Below are positions 11,401 through 21,015 of a stretch of 64,000 bases of DNA, piece by piece. Each line of letters starts with the position of its first letter. The first letter of the stretch is position 1. A model generated the notes under the pieces. It was not told the origin of the DNA and searched no databases. It saw only the letters and a program-made list of their open reading frames with translations. The stretch lies in contig NC_064043.1 of the NCBI RefSeq assembly GCF_932526225.1, positions 4,083,501-4,147,500 of the forward strand, in the 5' to 3' direction. A program made the translations under genes and the position numbers. The stretch comes from Nematostella vectensis (taxonomy: Eukaryota; Cnidaria; Anthozoa; Actiniaria; Edwardsiidae).

Positions 11401-13902
11401 AACAGTACATTTGTGAAAATATCTAACAGCAGACCCCAATTTTCAAGTTGATTAAACATCAAGAGCCTGTTTATCCCTGCACGATTCCTACAGTATAAAG
11501 TGTCCAGCATGAATCATAATCACCCATTGTGTATCAGGTATGGGATATCCGTACTAAGGCCTGTATCCACACCCTGACCGGGCACACCAACACCGTGTCG
11601 TCAGTACGAGCCCAGGCAGTCGACCCTCAAGTCATCACAGGGAGTCATGACTGTACTATCAGACTATGGGACCTTGCCGCAGGGAAATCTGCAGTGACCC
11701 TAACCAACCACAAAAAGAGTATCCGGGCTGTCACTCTTAATCCAAACTTGTAAGTCATGTGATCATATCTGAGGAATGCTAAATAGCAACTTGTTTGTTC
11801 TTGTTTTGCAATTGAAAATACAATGGCCATTTGCATGAAAACTCAAAAGCAACCATATATGATCAAAGTTAATTATTTTTTTGGTAATATTTGATTGAAA
11901 GTGTATTTTAGTTACTCGCTGCTGTGCCTTGGTATTGTGCTCGAGCTAAAATGATGACGTGATTGGCCTTCTTAAAAAAAACTATTGCGTATTTAGAATG
12001 TTCTTTTTGGCTAAGCGGGTAATGCGGGTAATTTTATCAATTGAAGTAGTGGGGATCATACTATTGTTTAAAATTGATATCTACTGCATTTTCAGTACAT
12101 TGAGAAACAATAAACAAAATTGATAAACATTTTTCATGGCCAAAAAGCGCATGCATTTATTTGGGGAAAAAACAAGGTATGAAGCAGAAGTGAATGAACC
12201 AGCACCATGAACAGATTATTCTCTTGAAAGTAGGTTCTGAAAACTTGTGTTTAATAGGTTCACCTTTGCTTCTGCCTCACCGGACAACATCAAGATGTGG
12301 AAATTCCCAGATGGCAACTTCCTCCAGAATCTGTCTGGCCATAACACTATCATAAACTGCTTGGCTGTCAACTCTGATAATGTTCTCGTCTCAGGAGGTT
12401 TGTTTTGTTTTAAAAAAATTAGTGGAAGGGTTAAGGGAACTTAGTGGAAAAAAGAATGGAAACTCTACTAGCTAAGGAATAAGTCGGTTAAAGGCAGCAC
12501 CTCTTCTTTTAACCGGTGAAATTCCCTGCCAGCTGATACCTAGACACTGTTATTCGGTATTTAAGCTATAAAAGGTTTTTGCAGAAAGCTTCCTTTGTTG
12601 ACGTATGCAAACCAGATCCATTGGAAAATAGGTAGATATCTTTTTCCGGCAATGTTTTTGTAGACTAGTGAGGATCCAAATGTAGCCTACATCACAGGGA
12701 GTGACCTCGCAAAATACAAGCACTTCATCCAAGGAGAATTACATATAGTTAGTACTTTTCCGTGGAGACCTTCCCTTGACTGTGGCTGTGCCCACTTCTA
12801 AATGAAAAGAAGAGTGGCCTCTGCTAGCTTGGAAGTGGAAACAGGGAAACAGTAATCATTGAGACAGTGGATCGGGATAACTGAGTGACCTGTGAGGCTC
12901 TCCGACCTGTATATTGTGTGGAAGCATAGAATGACCAGCTGTGTCTTACTCAACATGCATAGTTGGCAGGAGTGGTTTCGGCATCATGTCTGATTCCTCT
13001 CGTATATATTATGCTAAAGTTCTATTCAGAGCTTCTTGTGACCCTGTGGAGTAACTCCAACTTGACAGGGTTTGTGCTTTGAAGAGTTCTGGGACATGTT
13101 TTTTTTTTTTTAATAAAAAAAAAAACAAAGAAAATAAAAATATTCTAATCAAGGATGTTGATTTTCATCCATGACATTAACTTTTTTTCCTATCAGCATA
13201 AAATTAAAGAGGGATAGGGATAAAACAAACTCCCCTTCTTAAAGCTTTTCTCTTGTGGTGTTCACAGGTGATAATGGCTCAATGTACTTTTGGGACTGGA
13301 AGACCGGGTACAATTTCCAGCGAATTCAGGGCACGGCCCAGCCAGGGTCCCTGGACAGCGAAGCTGGCATATTTAGCATGACTTTCGACCAGAGTAGTAG
13401 CCGTCTAATAACGACGGAAGCTGATAAAACAATCAAGATTTATAAAGAGGACGAGATGGCGGTAAGTACAAAAAGTCATACCATGGCCTTAAACCTGATA
13501 AGCATGCATATCAAGGTTACGCTGACCGCCTTGAGTACCCGAGGATAACACTGGTACTGTTTCAGAGTCCACGTGCAAAAATGTTTAATGCCCAAATACT
13601 GGGATAGGACGGTTAAAGGTGGCCACGGTAGCGCGCGTCGCATGGTAAAACAGTCAAGGTGGCCGCGGTAGCGCGCGTTGTACGGTAAAACAGTCATGGT
13701 GGCCGCGATAGCGCGCGTCACATGGTAAAACAGTCAAGGTGGTCACGGTAGCGCCCGTCACATGGTAAACAGTCAAAGTCGCGCGTCACATGGTAATAGT
13801 TAAAAAAACGCGCACTCATATTTTTTTATATTTTGTGCGCAGACTGAAGAGTCACATCCCGTCAATTGGAAGCCCGAGATTACAAAGAGAAAGCGCTATT
13901 AG
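2449..13902 (+). CDS. PLRG1: Pleiotropic regulator 1 (WD40 splicing factor), 13 coding exons, complete
   Basis: Exons: 2449-2460, 2582-2688, 4648-4778, 5164-5217, 5793-5889, 7802-8009, 8511-8603, 9146-9295, 10276-10377, 11538-11749, 12258-12397, 13268-13461, 13843-13902. All junctions are GT-AG, phases agree, and the exons sum to 1560 nt (519 aa plus stop), close to the usual length of about 514. The N-terminus carries the family's [17 protein letters not shown] block. Exons 6-12 encode the WD40 propeller, with motifs such as [53 protein letters not shown] and [10 protein letters not shown]. The C-terminus ends in a basic KRKRY, as in the family. PLRG1 (Prp46 in yeast) is a core subunit of the Prp19/CDC5L complex, acting in the nucleus during spliceosome activation. 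The start gives MASE, then a phase-0 donor GTACGT. The introns host four H/ACA snoRNAs. Family assignment is near certain. Confidence 0.96.
2875..3030. repeat. Degenerate ATCGAT-rich block in PLRG1 intron 2
   Basis: About 150 bp densely packed with near-palindromic words of the type AATCGATN (roughly a dozen ATCGAT-like occurrences, e.g. AAATCGATGT and TAATCGATGA) with irregular spacing. It is not a clean tandem repeat. It could be a decayed satellite or a cluster of sites for an ATCGAT-binding factor; nothing here decides between these. Confidence 0.55.
4178..4258 (+). repeat. tRNA-derived SINE or tRNA pseudogene fragment (PLRG1 intron 2)
   Basis: The segment has a pol III B-box/T-arm (GGGTTCGATTCCC) and an A-box-like stretch (GTCTAGCGTTCAAG) at tRNA spacing, followed directly by a run of eight T that would end pol III transcription. 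I cannot fold a full cloverleaf with a paired acceptor stem, so a tRNA-derived SINE head or a decayed tRNA is likelier than a functional tRNA gene. Confidence 0.5.
5114..5141. repeat. (GATTGT)n microsatellite just upstream of PLRG1 exon 4
   Basis: Four perfect copies of the 6-bp word GATTGT plus a partial one. The tract ends about 22 bp before the exon 4 acceptor (exon starts at 5164), so it lies in the branch-point region of that intron. Confidence 0.8.
5913..7321. mobile_element. TIR DNA transposon relic, about 1.4 kb, non-autonomous (PLRG1 intron 5)
   Basis: The left end reads CAGTACGG then GAGTATCATAACCTCCAAT at 5924-5946. The right end at 7282-7321 is its reverse complement (ATTGGAGGTTATGATACTC, then GCAGTACTG). 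The terminal inverted repeats are therefore about 35 bp with a few mismatches, starting with CAGTAC. The interior is AT-rich with no transposase ORF. I could not identify a target-site duplication with confidence, so the superfamily is not named. Confidence 0.7.
8740..8889 (+). ncRNA. Box H/ACA snoRNA, copy 1 (PLRG1 intron 7)
   Basis: The 5' hairpin is closed by GCATAGTA pairing with the complementary segment ending in TTATGC near 8800, with an upper stem starting at GGAGTGG. The hinge contains ACATGA, a perfect H box (ANANNA). The 3' hairpin is closed by CAGAGT with ACTCTG. An ACA follows at 8884-8886, leaving three nucleotides, as expected for this class. Box H/ACA RNAs guide pseudouridylation of rRNA or snRNA with dyskerin. 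The copy lies wholly inside one intron, the normal metazoan arrangement. The first hairpin is nearly identical in the other three intronic copies; the second is unique to this one. Confidence 0.85.
8890..9005 (-). repeat. tRNA-derived SINE-like sequence, minus strand (PLRG1 intron 7)
   Basis: Read on the minus strand, the segment starts with an A-box-like region (ACTGCCCAGTGTGTTAGGAT) and has a B box GGGTTTGATTCCC about 55 bp downstream. This is the layout of a tRNA-related SINE head. It abuts the 3' end of snoRNA copy 1, which may mark a retroposition boundary. No A-rich tail could be defined. Confidence 0.5.
9607..9847. mobile_element. MITE with TTAA target duplication (PLRG1 intron 8)
   Basis: A 233-bp element (9611-9843) lies between two TTAA tetramers at 9607-9610 and 9844-9847. 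Its terminal inverted repeats are about 27 bp, starting AGCYGCATTGTCACCAG and continuing TTTACTTC. There is no coding capacity. TTAA duplication is typical of piggyBac and Kolobok families; the termini alone do not tell me which mobilised it. Confidence 0.85.
9900..10047 (+). ncRNA. Box H/ACA snoRNA, copy 2 (PLRG1 intron 8)
   Basis: The same 5' hairpin as copy 1 starts GCATAGTAGGCAGGAGTGG; its upper stem AGGAGT pairs with ATTCCT. The hinge H box is ACATAA. The 3' hairpin is closed by CCAGAGT with ACTCTGG, with an inner stem GCTGT/ACAGC. ACA at 10042-10044 is followed by three nucleotides. Its second guide pocket differs from copies 1, 3 and 4, so it may modify a different second target. Confidence 0.87.
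10590..10741 (+). ncRNA. Box H/ACA snoRNA, copy 3 (PLRG1 intron 9)
   Basis: The 5' hairpin (GCATAGTA at the start, TATTATGC at the end) is almost identical to copies 2 and 4. Sixteen nucleotides separate the upper stem from the hinge, matching the spacing rule of the class. The 3' hairpin has a 9-bp perfect basal stem CCAGAGCTT/AAGCTCTGG and an 8-bp inner stem ACCCTGTG/CACAGGGT. ACA at 10736-10738 is followed by three nucleotides. The hinge reads AAAGTT, one position away from a strict H box. Confidence 0.88.
12957..13099 (+). ncRNA. Box H/ACA snoRNA, copy 4 (PLRG1 intron 11)
   Basis: A close paralogue of copy 3, with both hairpins homologous. The basal stem of the second hairpin is kept with G-U pairs (CAGAGCTT against GAGTTCTG), the inner stem is CCCTGT/ACAGGG, and ACA is at 13094-13096. 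Retained pairing despite sequence change argues for selection on structure. The hinge AAAGTT is again an imperfect H box. Confidence 0.85.
13611..13795. repeat. Tandem repeat, about 42 bp x 4.5 (PLRG1 last intron)
   Basis: Degenerate copies of a GC-rich unit (core GGTAGCGCGCGTC, linked by ATGGTAAAACAGTCA) fill most of the final intron. A 24-bp part of the unit also occurs once at 24156-24179, far outside this gene, so the unit probably derives from a dispersed element. Confidence 0.8.
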
Positions 13903-14666
13903 GACCACAATATGCTCAAGGAGCTGTTTCCCTGAAACAGATGATTCCCTCGTCAAGGAACGGTCACCATGCACGAGATTGTATACATGTACACATTGCT
14001 TCGCAATCAAAATGTTTTTATTTTATAGTTGTCCAGTATTTTATTATAATAGATTTATTATTTGCCTCATCAATCCGAAATCAACTAGCAATACAACCTG
14101 CAAAACCATTGAAACGCGAAACCGCGCTATAAAAGGAGCGTGCCCAGGGCAGCGACACCTTCAGTTGTCGCTCAGCCGTCGAGCTGTCAAGACGTATCGG
14201 ATTTTCTTATCGAAATCGAATGTTTGGTTCCATATAAACTAGCAAAGGTAGAAACAAACAAGTTGAGAAAGATGAGGAAGTTATCTGGGTTTTAAAGGAC
14301 GCATTCAGAGTTTTATTATGAAATTTTGTCTATCGCTCTGTCTAACGGTTAGTCCGCTATGTTGGCTCTGATTTCAATATAAGTTGCAAAAAAATGCGAC
14401 CGTATATCCTTCCTCTGCAATCTGCAAAATGTTTTACCGTCATTGGGCTGTGGAAGTTGCAGGAAAAATTAAAAGTGTAGAAGCGCGTTCGTAAGGCCTG
14501 CCACGTTTGGCTAAGATCTGTTCTATTGTATTCTCGTTCTTCGTCTGTGTTGCAACAATCCAATAGGGATGATAGCTTCTACATGACCCGGAAAAATTGC
14601 CTATTGTAACATGGCCATAGCGCCTCACGTCCAAAATGGTTTGCAAACTGAAGAATTGCTATCTGG
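13903..14666. other. Convergent 3' flanks of PLRG1 and the glycosyltransferase gene
   Basis: The two genes converge here, so both 3' UTRs must lie in this 764-bp interval. A minus-strand AATAAA (plus-strand TTTATT at 14312-14317) is a plausible polyadenylation signal for the glycosyltransferase. I found no canonical AATAAA for PLRG1. The ORFs present show no recognisable protein. Confidence 0.4.
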
Positions 14667-16932
14667 CTAAGCTACATTGCGTGCTTTAGCTAATAATGCC
14701 GACACGCGCTGTTGTTTCGGAACAACGCACCTACGTCTAGCCCTAAGCCACGCGTTCCTTTGATACTGACTGCATATTGACGATACAGCAGTCATGATTC
14801 GCACGTTGTAATGTAAGGTTATTTGACCTTCGGGTCGCAGCCCGTGAATAACGAACGGTCCAAGAAGTTCGCACAACGGTCTATACAACGCGTACACTGG
14901 CCTGTACACACCACTCCTATCAAACCCACAAAATATAAAGGGAAGAAATCGCAAATCGGCGGTTGGGCGGACCCGTATTTCGTTCATAATAGTCCCGAAA
15001 CAAGCGTCCTCCACCGGAAACATTTTGACGCGCTTAGACCCAGAGATGAGCCGCGGTAGGAGAAAACCGCTGAAGAGGTAGCCCCCGCCCGAGATGTACG
15101 CCGGGAACTCCTCTTCGGGATACTGGTCACGTGATAAATAATTGCGATGAGATGAGTCCCGGATGGCTTTGCTGTGGAGTGCTAGATTTCCAGTATAGAG
15201 GGGTTGTGACGCATTGATCACGTGATAAGAGTCCAACCACGTGATTAACGCTTGCACGCTCACGTAGCAATCGTCATCCGTCTTCAGGATGTAGTCCGCT
15301 GGACAGTTGTTTTGCGGCCACTCTATTCCAAGAACCATTTTCTTGTACAGATTTGGATATGATTCCTCGAAAGAGCCAAATATTACATCACGTGATCTCT
15401 TGGATTCCTCCGCGAGTGCTGATTGGATGAATTTGTTACGGCTTTTCCCAATCAGGAACACTGTTTTCCAAGACCTGTAAACATCAGAAATACTTGGAAA
15501 CCCTTGGCATAGCAGTGCTTAGCGGATAACGCACAGAAAACGCCAGCAGTGTGTCTCGTAAACAGCGAAGAATTGGTTTTGTTTGAAAATCGACCGGGGT
15601 CCGTAGCGCTACCTGACATGTAGGGACGTGACATATAGGGACGCGTGAAATATAGGGACGTTACGAATACGAGTCCGTGGGAAACTTGGGGGAGCACAGT
15701 GATCAATTTAGTCTTTGTGGGAGGCGAGGGTGGGTGACAAAAGTACACATGACCTATACGGACACTCATAACAAGCAACTGAGCGCCTGACATATAGGGA
15801 CGTTACGAATACTAGTCAGTGTGGGAAACAAGGGGGGACACACTGATCAATTTATACTTTGCAGGGGGGGTGGTGCCAAAAATTCACATGACCTATACGG
15901 ACGCTCATAACAAGCAACTGCGCCTGACATAGGGACGTTACGTATACGAGTCCGTGGGAAACAAGGGGGAACACAGTGACCCATTTAGTCTTTGTGGGAG
16001 GGGAGGGGATATAACTGTGAAAATCCGCTGTCCTAACCTGGATACCAGAGGCTCCATTTTCACTCCGACAACACGGGCCGCGAAGCGGTGACAACTCGTA
16101 GTTAGTAAAGGGCGCATAGTAAACGAACGAAGCTCGAGACTGGTACCCAGGGTACCGCTGTTCCGACTTGTATGACAATTTTTAATGGATTTTGATATAT
16201 AGCTACTGCTGAAACATCTCACAGCCTTCGAAAACATGCGTCACACAAGTCAACCCATTGTTATTTGTTTGATGCATTCTTACTGTTTTGTTAGCTTCTG
16301 TTCGTTTGTCCGTCTTGTCTGACTGACTGTCTGTAAGTCCGTCTTTCTGACTGTCTGTTAGTCCGTCTGTCTGACTGTTTGTTCGTCCGTTCTGTTTATA
16401 TGCCCTCTGTGTTCGTCTGTTTGTCATCACGTTTTACCCACCTATTATTAACATTATGCATCTGGTTGAAATTCCTGTCAGGTCTTCCCCATGACTGTCT
16501 GATAGCTTCCCTTCTGGCGAAAGACCCCGGCTTTGTGTGTACTAGAATCAAAAGGAATGGCTTTCGTTCGCACTCAGCTAAAGTCCTGATTACATCATGA
16601 TCTTTATTTGCTGCCAGTTTCAATGAATGCAAATTTGTACGAAAGTTTTGCAATGCCGACTGGTAACTCCTCTCAATAGCAACAAGGCTAGAGGGGACCC
16701 TGTCGACTTGTATATCTTGTTGTATGGGTTTGTTTTTGCGAGTTGTGTGATGGGAGAATCTTGATTCAGATGAAGGACCTTGCAAGTTCTCGTTCCTCCT
16801 CAGCGCTTGTATCTTTTCTTTCTCATCACGATATATTATTTTGGAATCTTCAGACATATAATAGATACTACTTAACAAAAGTATACATGCACCCGGCAAG
16901 AGAACCTTTGCCTTGAATCTTTTCGACGGCAT
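14667..16932 (-). CDS. Beta-1,3-galactosyltransferase-like enzyme (GT31), two exons
   Basis: Exon 1 is 16932-16442 and exon 2 is 15474-14667; the donor is GTGGGT, the acceptor follows TTTACAG, phase 2 matches, and the product is 432 aa. It is a type II Golgi protein: a short basic N-terminus, a signal anchor around residues 8-26 (VLLPGACILLLSSIYYM), a stem, then the GT31 domain. Family landmarks are REAIRQSWG, KTVFLIGKS, the metal-binding DDD in LKTDDDCYV, a glycine-rich SGGGYLFSG, and EDACFGT in place of the usual ED.Y.G. Such enzymes transfer Gal or GlcNAc from UDP-sugar in beta-1,3 linkage to glycoprotein or glycolipid acceptors; the precise donor and acceptor cannot be read from sequence. 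The intron carries a tandem array. Part of exon 1 is duplicated in inverted orientation at 20870-21015. Confidence 0.9.
15600..16020. repeat. Tandem repeat in the glycosyltransferase intron, about 160 bp x 2.7
   Basis: Three imperfect copies of a unit with the landmarks CATATAGGGACGTTACGAA, GAGTCCGTGGGAAAC, GATCAATTTAGTCTTT and CATGACCTATACGGAC. Copies differ by small indels. The unit does not include either exon boundary of the host gene. Confidence 0.75.
16270..16392. repeat. GTCTGTCTGACT-type microsatellite
   Basis: A pyrimidine-skewed stretch of irregular GTCTGTCTGACT/GTCCGTCTGTCT words, about 45 bp from the exon 1 donor of the glycosyltransferase gene (exon ends at 16442). It is a simple-sequence repeat and the ORF through it is not coding. 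Confidence 0.75.
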
Positions 16933-17129
16933 CGATAACTTTTTGTACGATATGCAATCCCGAGTTAGACTGCATCATTACTTCAAAATCCTTTTGTCAA
17001 TAGCGCATTCTCTTATCGAATTGTATTTTCTGCATCATTGAAAACTTACGCATCCGTGCATACCGGTTGGTCGTAGTGCTATGGCTGACTGCTTCCCTTA
17101 GGGAAAAAGTTTTATGTTGCTTTGGATAC

Positions 17130-17245
17130 CGCGGTGAAGTTAACAACTAATTCAGCAGCTAATTCAAGTAGTGAAGTTAGCAACTAATTCAGCAGCTAAT
17201 TCAAGTAGTGAAGTTAGCAGCGAATTCAGCAACCAATTCGAACCA
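17130..17245. repeat. 37-bp tandem repeat (x 2.7), also present inverted at 21060-21180
   Basis: The unit contains GAAGTTAGCAACTAATTCAG and GCTAATTCAAGTAGT and is repeated almost three times. The reverse complement of this array and its right flank (to 17290) recurs at 21014-21180. It belongs to the inverted duplication that flanks the Gypsy fragment. From 17291 to 17650 nothing is recognisable. Confidence 0.8.
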
Positions 17246-17654
17246 AAGTTATAACAACGTCCTGATTTAACCAAATCTCGACTGCAAACACTTAACTCTT
17301 ATGTATTATGATTGTTTAGTGAACTACCGACCATTGTACAATTTCGTGGCTTTTCAGATTTTATGCAAATAACGTAGATTGGTTATTCATATAAAACTGC
17401 TAAATTGGTTATAGTTTGTTGTTTCTTGGGCTTCTTGTATACAAGAAAAGGGAATGAGATGATAAAGAGTAAATATCTTTTACAGGATAAAGAGAATAGT
17501 CTTTTTTCTCTTAAAATCGAATACAGAAAGAGTTTAAAATCCACTCTGCTATTATTGACCTCGAGGTGACACGACAGACAGGGTGATTCGATACTCAAGA
17601 AACTTATGATTCTCATTTAACTAAAGCAGTCTCTGCGGCTGACAAACAAAACTT

Positions 17655-18290
17655 TAATAATGTGGTAAAACATGGGGTATTGATGGGTAACTTTAGCACC
17701 TTGTTCTAAGCCCGATAAATACCAAAAGCGCAAAGTAAAAGGGGTTTATTCACAGGTCGATTTCCCCAAATCTGGAATCATGAACCTGCAGGGGTAACTA
17801 AAGGCTATCGGAAAACTAAAGTCTCAATGCTATCTACAGAATTCGGAGCGTGTGGTAGAGCCGCGAACGTAGGGTATTGATGTGTAACTTGAGCACATTG
17901 TTCTGAACCCGATACCAATAGCGCAAGTAAAAAAAGACATATCCACAGGTCGATTTCCCCAAATCGGGAATAATAAGAATGCAGAGGTGACCAAAGACTA
18001 TCGGAAAACTATAGTCTCAATGCCATCTATAGAATTCGGAGTGTGTGGTAGAGCCGCGAACATTGTCAATTGATTTGTAACTTGAGCACCTTGTTCTAAT
18101 CCCGATAAATACCAATAGCGCAAAATAAAAAAGGCATATCCACAGGTCGATTTCCCCAAATCTGGAATCATGAGCCTGCAGCGGTGACCAAAGCCTATCG
18201 GAAACTATAGTCTCAATGCCATCTATAGAATTCGGAGCGTGTGGTAGAGCCTCGAACGTAGGTATTGATGTGTAACTTGAGCACATTGTT
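17655..18290. repeat. Tandem array, about 195 bp x 3.2, abutting the Gypsy fragment
   Basis: Units share TGTAACTTGAGCACATTGTT, CACAGGTCGATTTCCCCAAA, CTATCGGAAAACTA and GAATTCGGAGCGTGTGGTAG. The fourth unit is cut after about 25 bp at roughly 18290, where RNase H coding sequence of the retroelement begins. The array therefore marks the truncation breakpoint and replaces the missing 3' part and LTR of the element. Confidence 0.8.
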
Positions 18291-20714
18291 CGAAATCTGA
18301 CGCATTTCTCCGGATGGCTGCTTCTGCATGAGTACTGCCCCCAATCCAAAGCTGCTTGCATCCGCGGAGACTACAGTCTCTTTCCCGGGGCTATACAGTG
18401 CAAGCACTCTCTCTGAAGCCATTTCTTCTTTCAAGTCATCGAAGGCATCATCTTGCGCCTTGCCTCAAACCCACGCGCTATTCTTCTTAAGCGTCTTCTC
18501 TGCTAGATTGGGACAGAAATTCATTAGTTGGTTCACCATCCCGAGAAATCGTCTCAGGCTAGGGATGTCCCTAGGTACATCCATGTCGACGATAGCTTTC
18601 ACCTTGGCGGGATTTTTCTTGATCCCCTCGTTATCGATCACCTGTCCAAGGTACTCAATCTTCTTCTCTGAGAACTTACACTTGTCTGGGTTCAGTGTCA
18701 TGCCGATTTCCGTGATGCGGTGAAGGACGGCAGCCAGTCTCTTATCGTGCTCCGCTTGGTCTTTTCCAACGACCAGGATGTCGTCCATATGACATAGTGT
18801 GCCTTCTAGTCCAGCCAGCTCCTGGTCCATTTTCTTCTGAAAGTATTCCGGTGCAGAGGAGATTCCGTATGGCAGACGGCGAAACATATACCGCCCAAAA
18901 GGAGTGATAAAGGTAGTAAGCTTAGCGCTTTCCTCGCTTAAGGGAACTTGGTGGAAGCCTGAGTTAGCGTCAAGTTTGGAGTAGATCGATCCTTTGGCTA
19001 TGTTTCCGAGAGTCTCTTCCACTTTAGGCATTTGGTATACTTCTCTTCTGACTTCTTTGTTGAGCTTGGTGAGGTCGACGCATATTCGCACGGTTCCATT
19101 TGGCTTTGGTACCACTACTATCGGTGCGCACCAGTCCGTGGGCTCGTCTACTGGTTCTATCACGCCGAGCTCCACCATCCGGTTTATCTCTTGCTCCACT
19201 TTCTTTTGCAGTGGGAGCGGTTCTCGTCGAGGGGTTGTCAAACAAAATGGCTTTGCTCCTTCCTTAAGACGGATCGTGTACTCTCCGCTTAGTTTACCTA
19301 GACCATTGAAGAGGTGTGGGTTCTTGCGAACTATGGTTTCCTTGTTGATGAACGGTTCTTCATTTTGCTGGTTGGCGCTGCAATCGATAGCCCTGACACT
19401 GTAGGTATTGCGGATAGCTGGGATCCCTAGAAGCAGTTTTGTTGCACCTCTCACTACGTAGACACATTCTTCGATGCATGCTTCCCCGAGCTGTAGGTTC
19501 ATGATTGCTTGTCCAACAGTTTCTAGTGGTGTATCCCTTGCGCCTATCAGCTTTCTGTCTGACGGCGAGAGTTTCCCATACACCTCTCTGTACACGGTTT
19601 CCGGCATCACAGAGACCTGGGCTCCGGTATCAATACACCACGTTAGCTCGCGTTTCTTTTCTCTCAGCTTCACATGCCATCCAGGATCGCGAATATAATC
19701 GGTAGATATCTCAGGCATTAATGCTTCGGCCTCACTGACTTGATTTTCGGAAGACGTGATGTCGAAGTTTTTATCTTGATCCGGTAATGTATTATCTGTT
19801 TGAGGGACTGCCAAAACCCGTCCCACGAATGTCGGGTTATGCTCTAAAACCTCACCCTCATGTGCATCTTCTACTTGACTTACTCTTGTGTTCGGTTTGC
19901 TTCTACATACAGCAGCGAAGTGCCCAACTTTGGTGCATTTATCACAACGCACGTTAGCTGCTGGACAGTTGATTTTGCCTCAAGGATGGTCTCTGCCACA
20001 GTATCCGCATCTATCAGGTGGCTGTCTCCGTTGACTTTTTGTCTCGGACCGCTGTGCATACTGGGGTGCTGTTTTTCCAGGTGCTCTCAATCCTACTCTC
20101 TCGATTGTTGCCGTCTTTGATTCTTGTAGTTCCCGACTAGATGCTTCTTTCATCGAGAGGATTGTTATTGTTTTATCGAGTGAAAGCCCTGCCCCTTCAT
20201 CGTACAACTTCAATTTAGACCTATCATCTACACAGGAAAAGGTAAGCTTATCCCTTATAGCTTGCTGCTCGAGGAATTCGGGTGGGAATTTACATTCTGC
20301 AGCCCTTTTTCTTACAGTGACTACCCAGGAGTCAAAACTCTGATTTGGTTCTCGTTGGAGCTGGAGCCAGAACTTCTCGCGGAGCATTAACTGTGGGTCT
20401 CGTTTAGTAAAATGTTGGTCAAACTTCTCTATCACCGTCTTGTAATTATCCGGGTTTTCGCCCAGTATAGGGTCTCCACCATCTGGGTTTGGTTGATCAG
20501 GGCGAAATACAAAGTTACTATATATTTCTAGGCATTTGTCTCCAATATGATTGAGCAGTAAACCCACCTTGACTTCGTCAGGCTTCGTGGAGGTGGCAGT
20601 GGCCTTCAAATAAATTTCGAATTTTTGCTTCCACTTTTTCCAAGCAAACGCTGGATTTCCGCTCGAAATTTCCAATACTTCGGGTGGCTTCACGAATGGC
20701 GTGCTGCTTGCCAT
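18290..20714 (-). pseudogene. Gypsy gag-pol, single frame broken by two in-frame TGA codons, truncated
   Basis: Reading starts at an ATG (20714) a few bases after the primer-binding site. Gag covers 20714 to about 19990 and ends in the knuckle CGYCGRDHP. A TGA near 19978 interrupts it, and the same frame resumes with a second knuckle, CDKCTKVGHFAAVC. The protease follows (active-site CIDTGAQVSV), then reverse transcriptase with LDANSGFHQVPL, LPYGISSAPEYFQKKM and the catalytic box CHMDDILVVG, which has MDD where YVDD/YADD types are common. A second TGA lies near 18465. RNase H then begins (SADASSFGLGAVL) and is cut at about 18290. Both stops occur before GGC, and each is one substitution away from a sense codon, consistent with recent decay. 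Confidence 0.85.
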
Positions 20715-20726
20715 CTTCTGACACCA

Positions 20727-20848
20727 TGTAGTAAGACGTTTATTGTGTTTAAGATACTCTAAGGTGCTACCATACAATCGTAGTCCGATCGCTCTAGGAG
20801 GCCGCCATCTTCCTTCGCCCCAGTCCCCCTAGTCCCTCTGCTACTACA
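20727..20848 (-). repeat. Solo-side 5' LTR of the Gypsy element, 122 bp
   Basis: The segment is bounded by the 7-bp inverted repeats TGTAGTA and TACTACA and directly followed (minus strand) by TGG of a tRNA primer-binding site. At 122 bp it is very short for an LTR. No second copy is present in the window. Confidence 0.75.
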
Positions 20849-20869
20849 GGTAGCCCAATACTACATTGA

Positions 20870-21015
20870 CAAAAGTAATGATGCATTCTAACTCGGGTTG
20901 CATGTAAATTATATCGTACAAAAAGTTATCGATGCCGTCGAGAAGATTCAAGGCAAAGGTTGTCTTGCCGGGTGCATGTATACTTTTGTTAAGTAGTATC
21001 TATTATATGTCTTAA
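20870..21015 (+). pseudogene. Inverted partial copy of the glycosyltransferase exon 1 (signal anchor only)
   Basis: The plus strand here matches the minus strand around 16985-16845: 5' flank, start codon and signal anchor. Translation from 20932 gives MPSRRFKAKVVLPGACILLL and stops at 21013-21015 just after the anchor. There is no catalytic domain. The flanking 21014-21190 segment is the inverted copy of 17290-17130, in an order that shows rearrangement as well as inversion. Confidence 0.85.

Larger units (their letters stand above)
18290..20848 (-). mobile_element. Truncated Ty3/Gypsy LTR retrotransposon
   Basis: On the minus strand the order is: 5' LTR (20848-20727), a primer-binding site starting TGGTGTCAGAAG, gag with two CCHC knuckles, aspartic protease, reverse transcriptase and the start of RNase H. 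The rest of RNase H, integrase and the 3' LTR are missing. It ends at a tandem array on one side and at a partial inverted copy of the neighbouring glycosyltransferase exon on the other. Two in-frame stops and the truncation mean it cannot be autonomous. Confidence 0.88.

Noticed and set aside
14823-15059. Plus-strand 78-codon ORF
   Set aside because: Antisense shadow of the glycosyltransferase catalytic exon.
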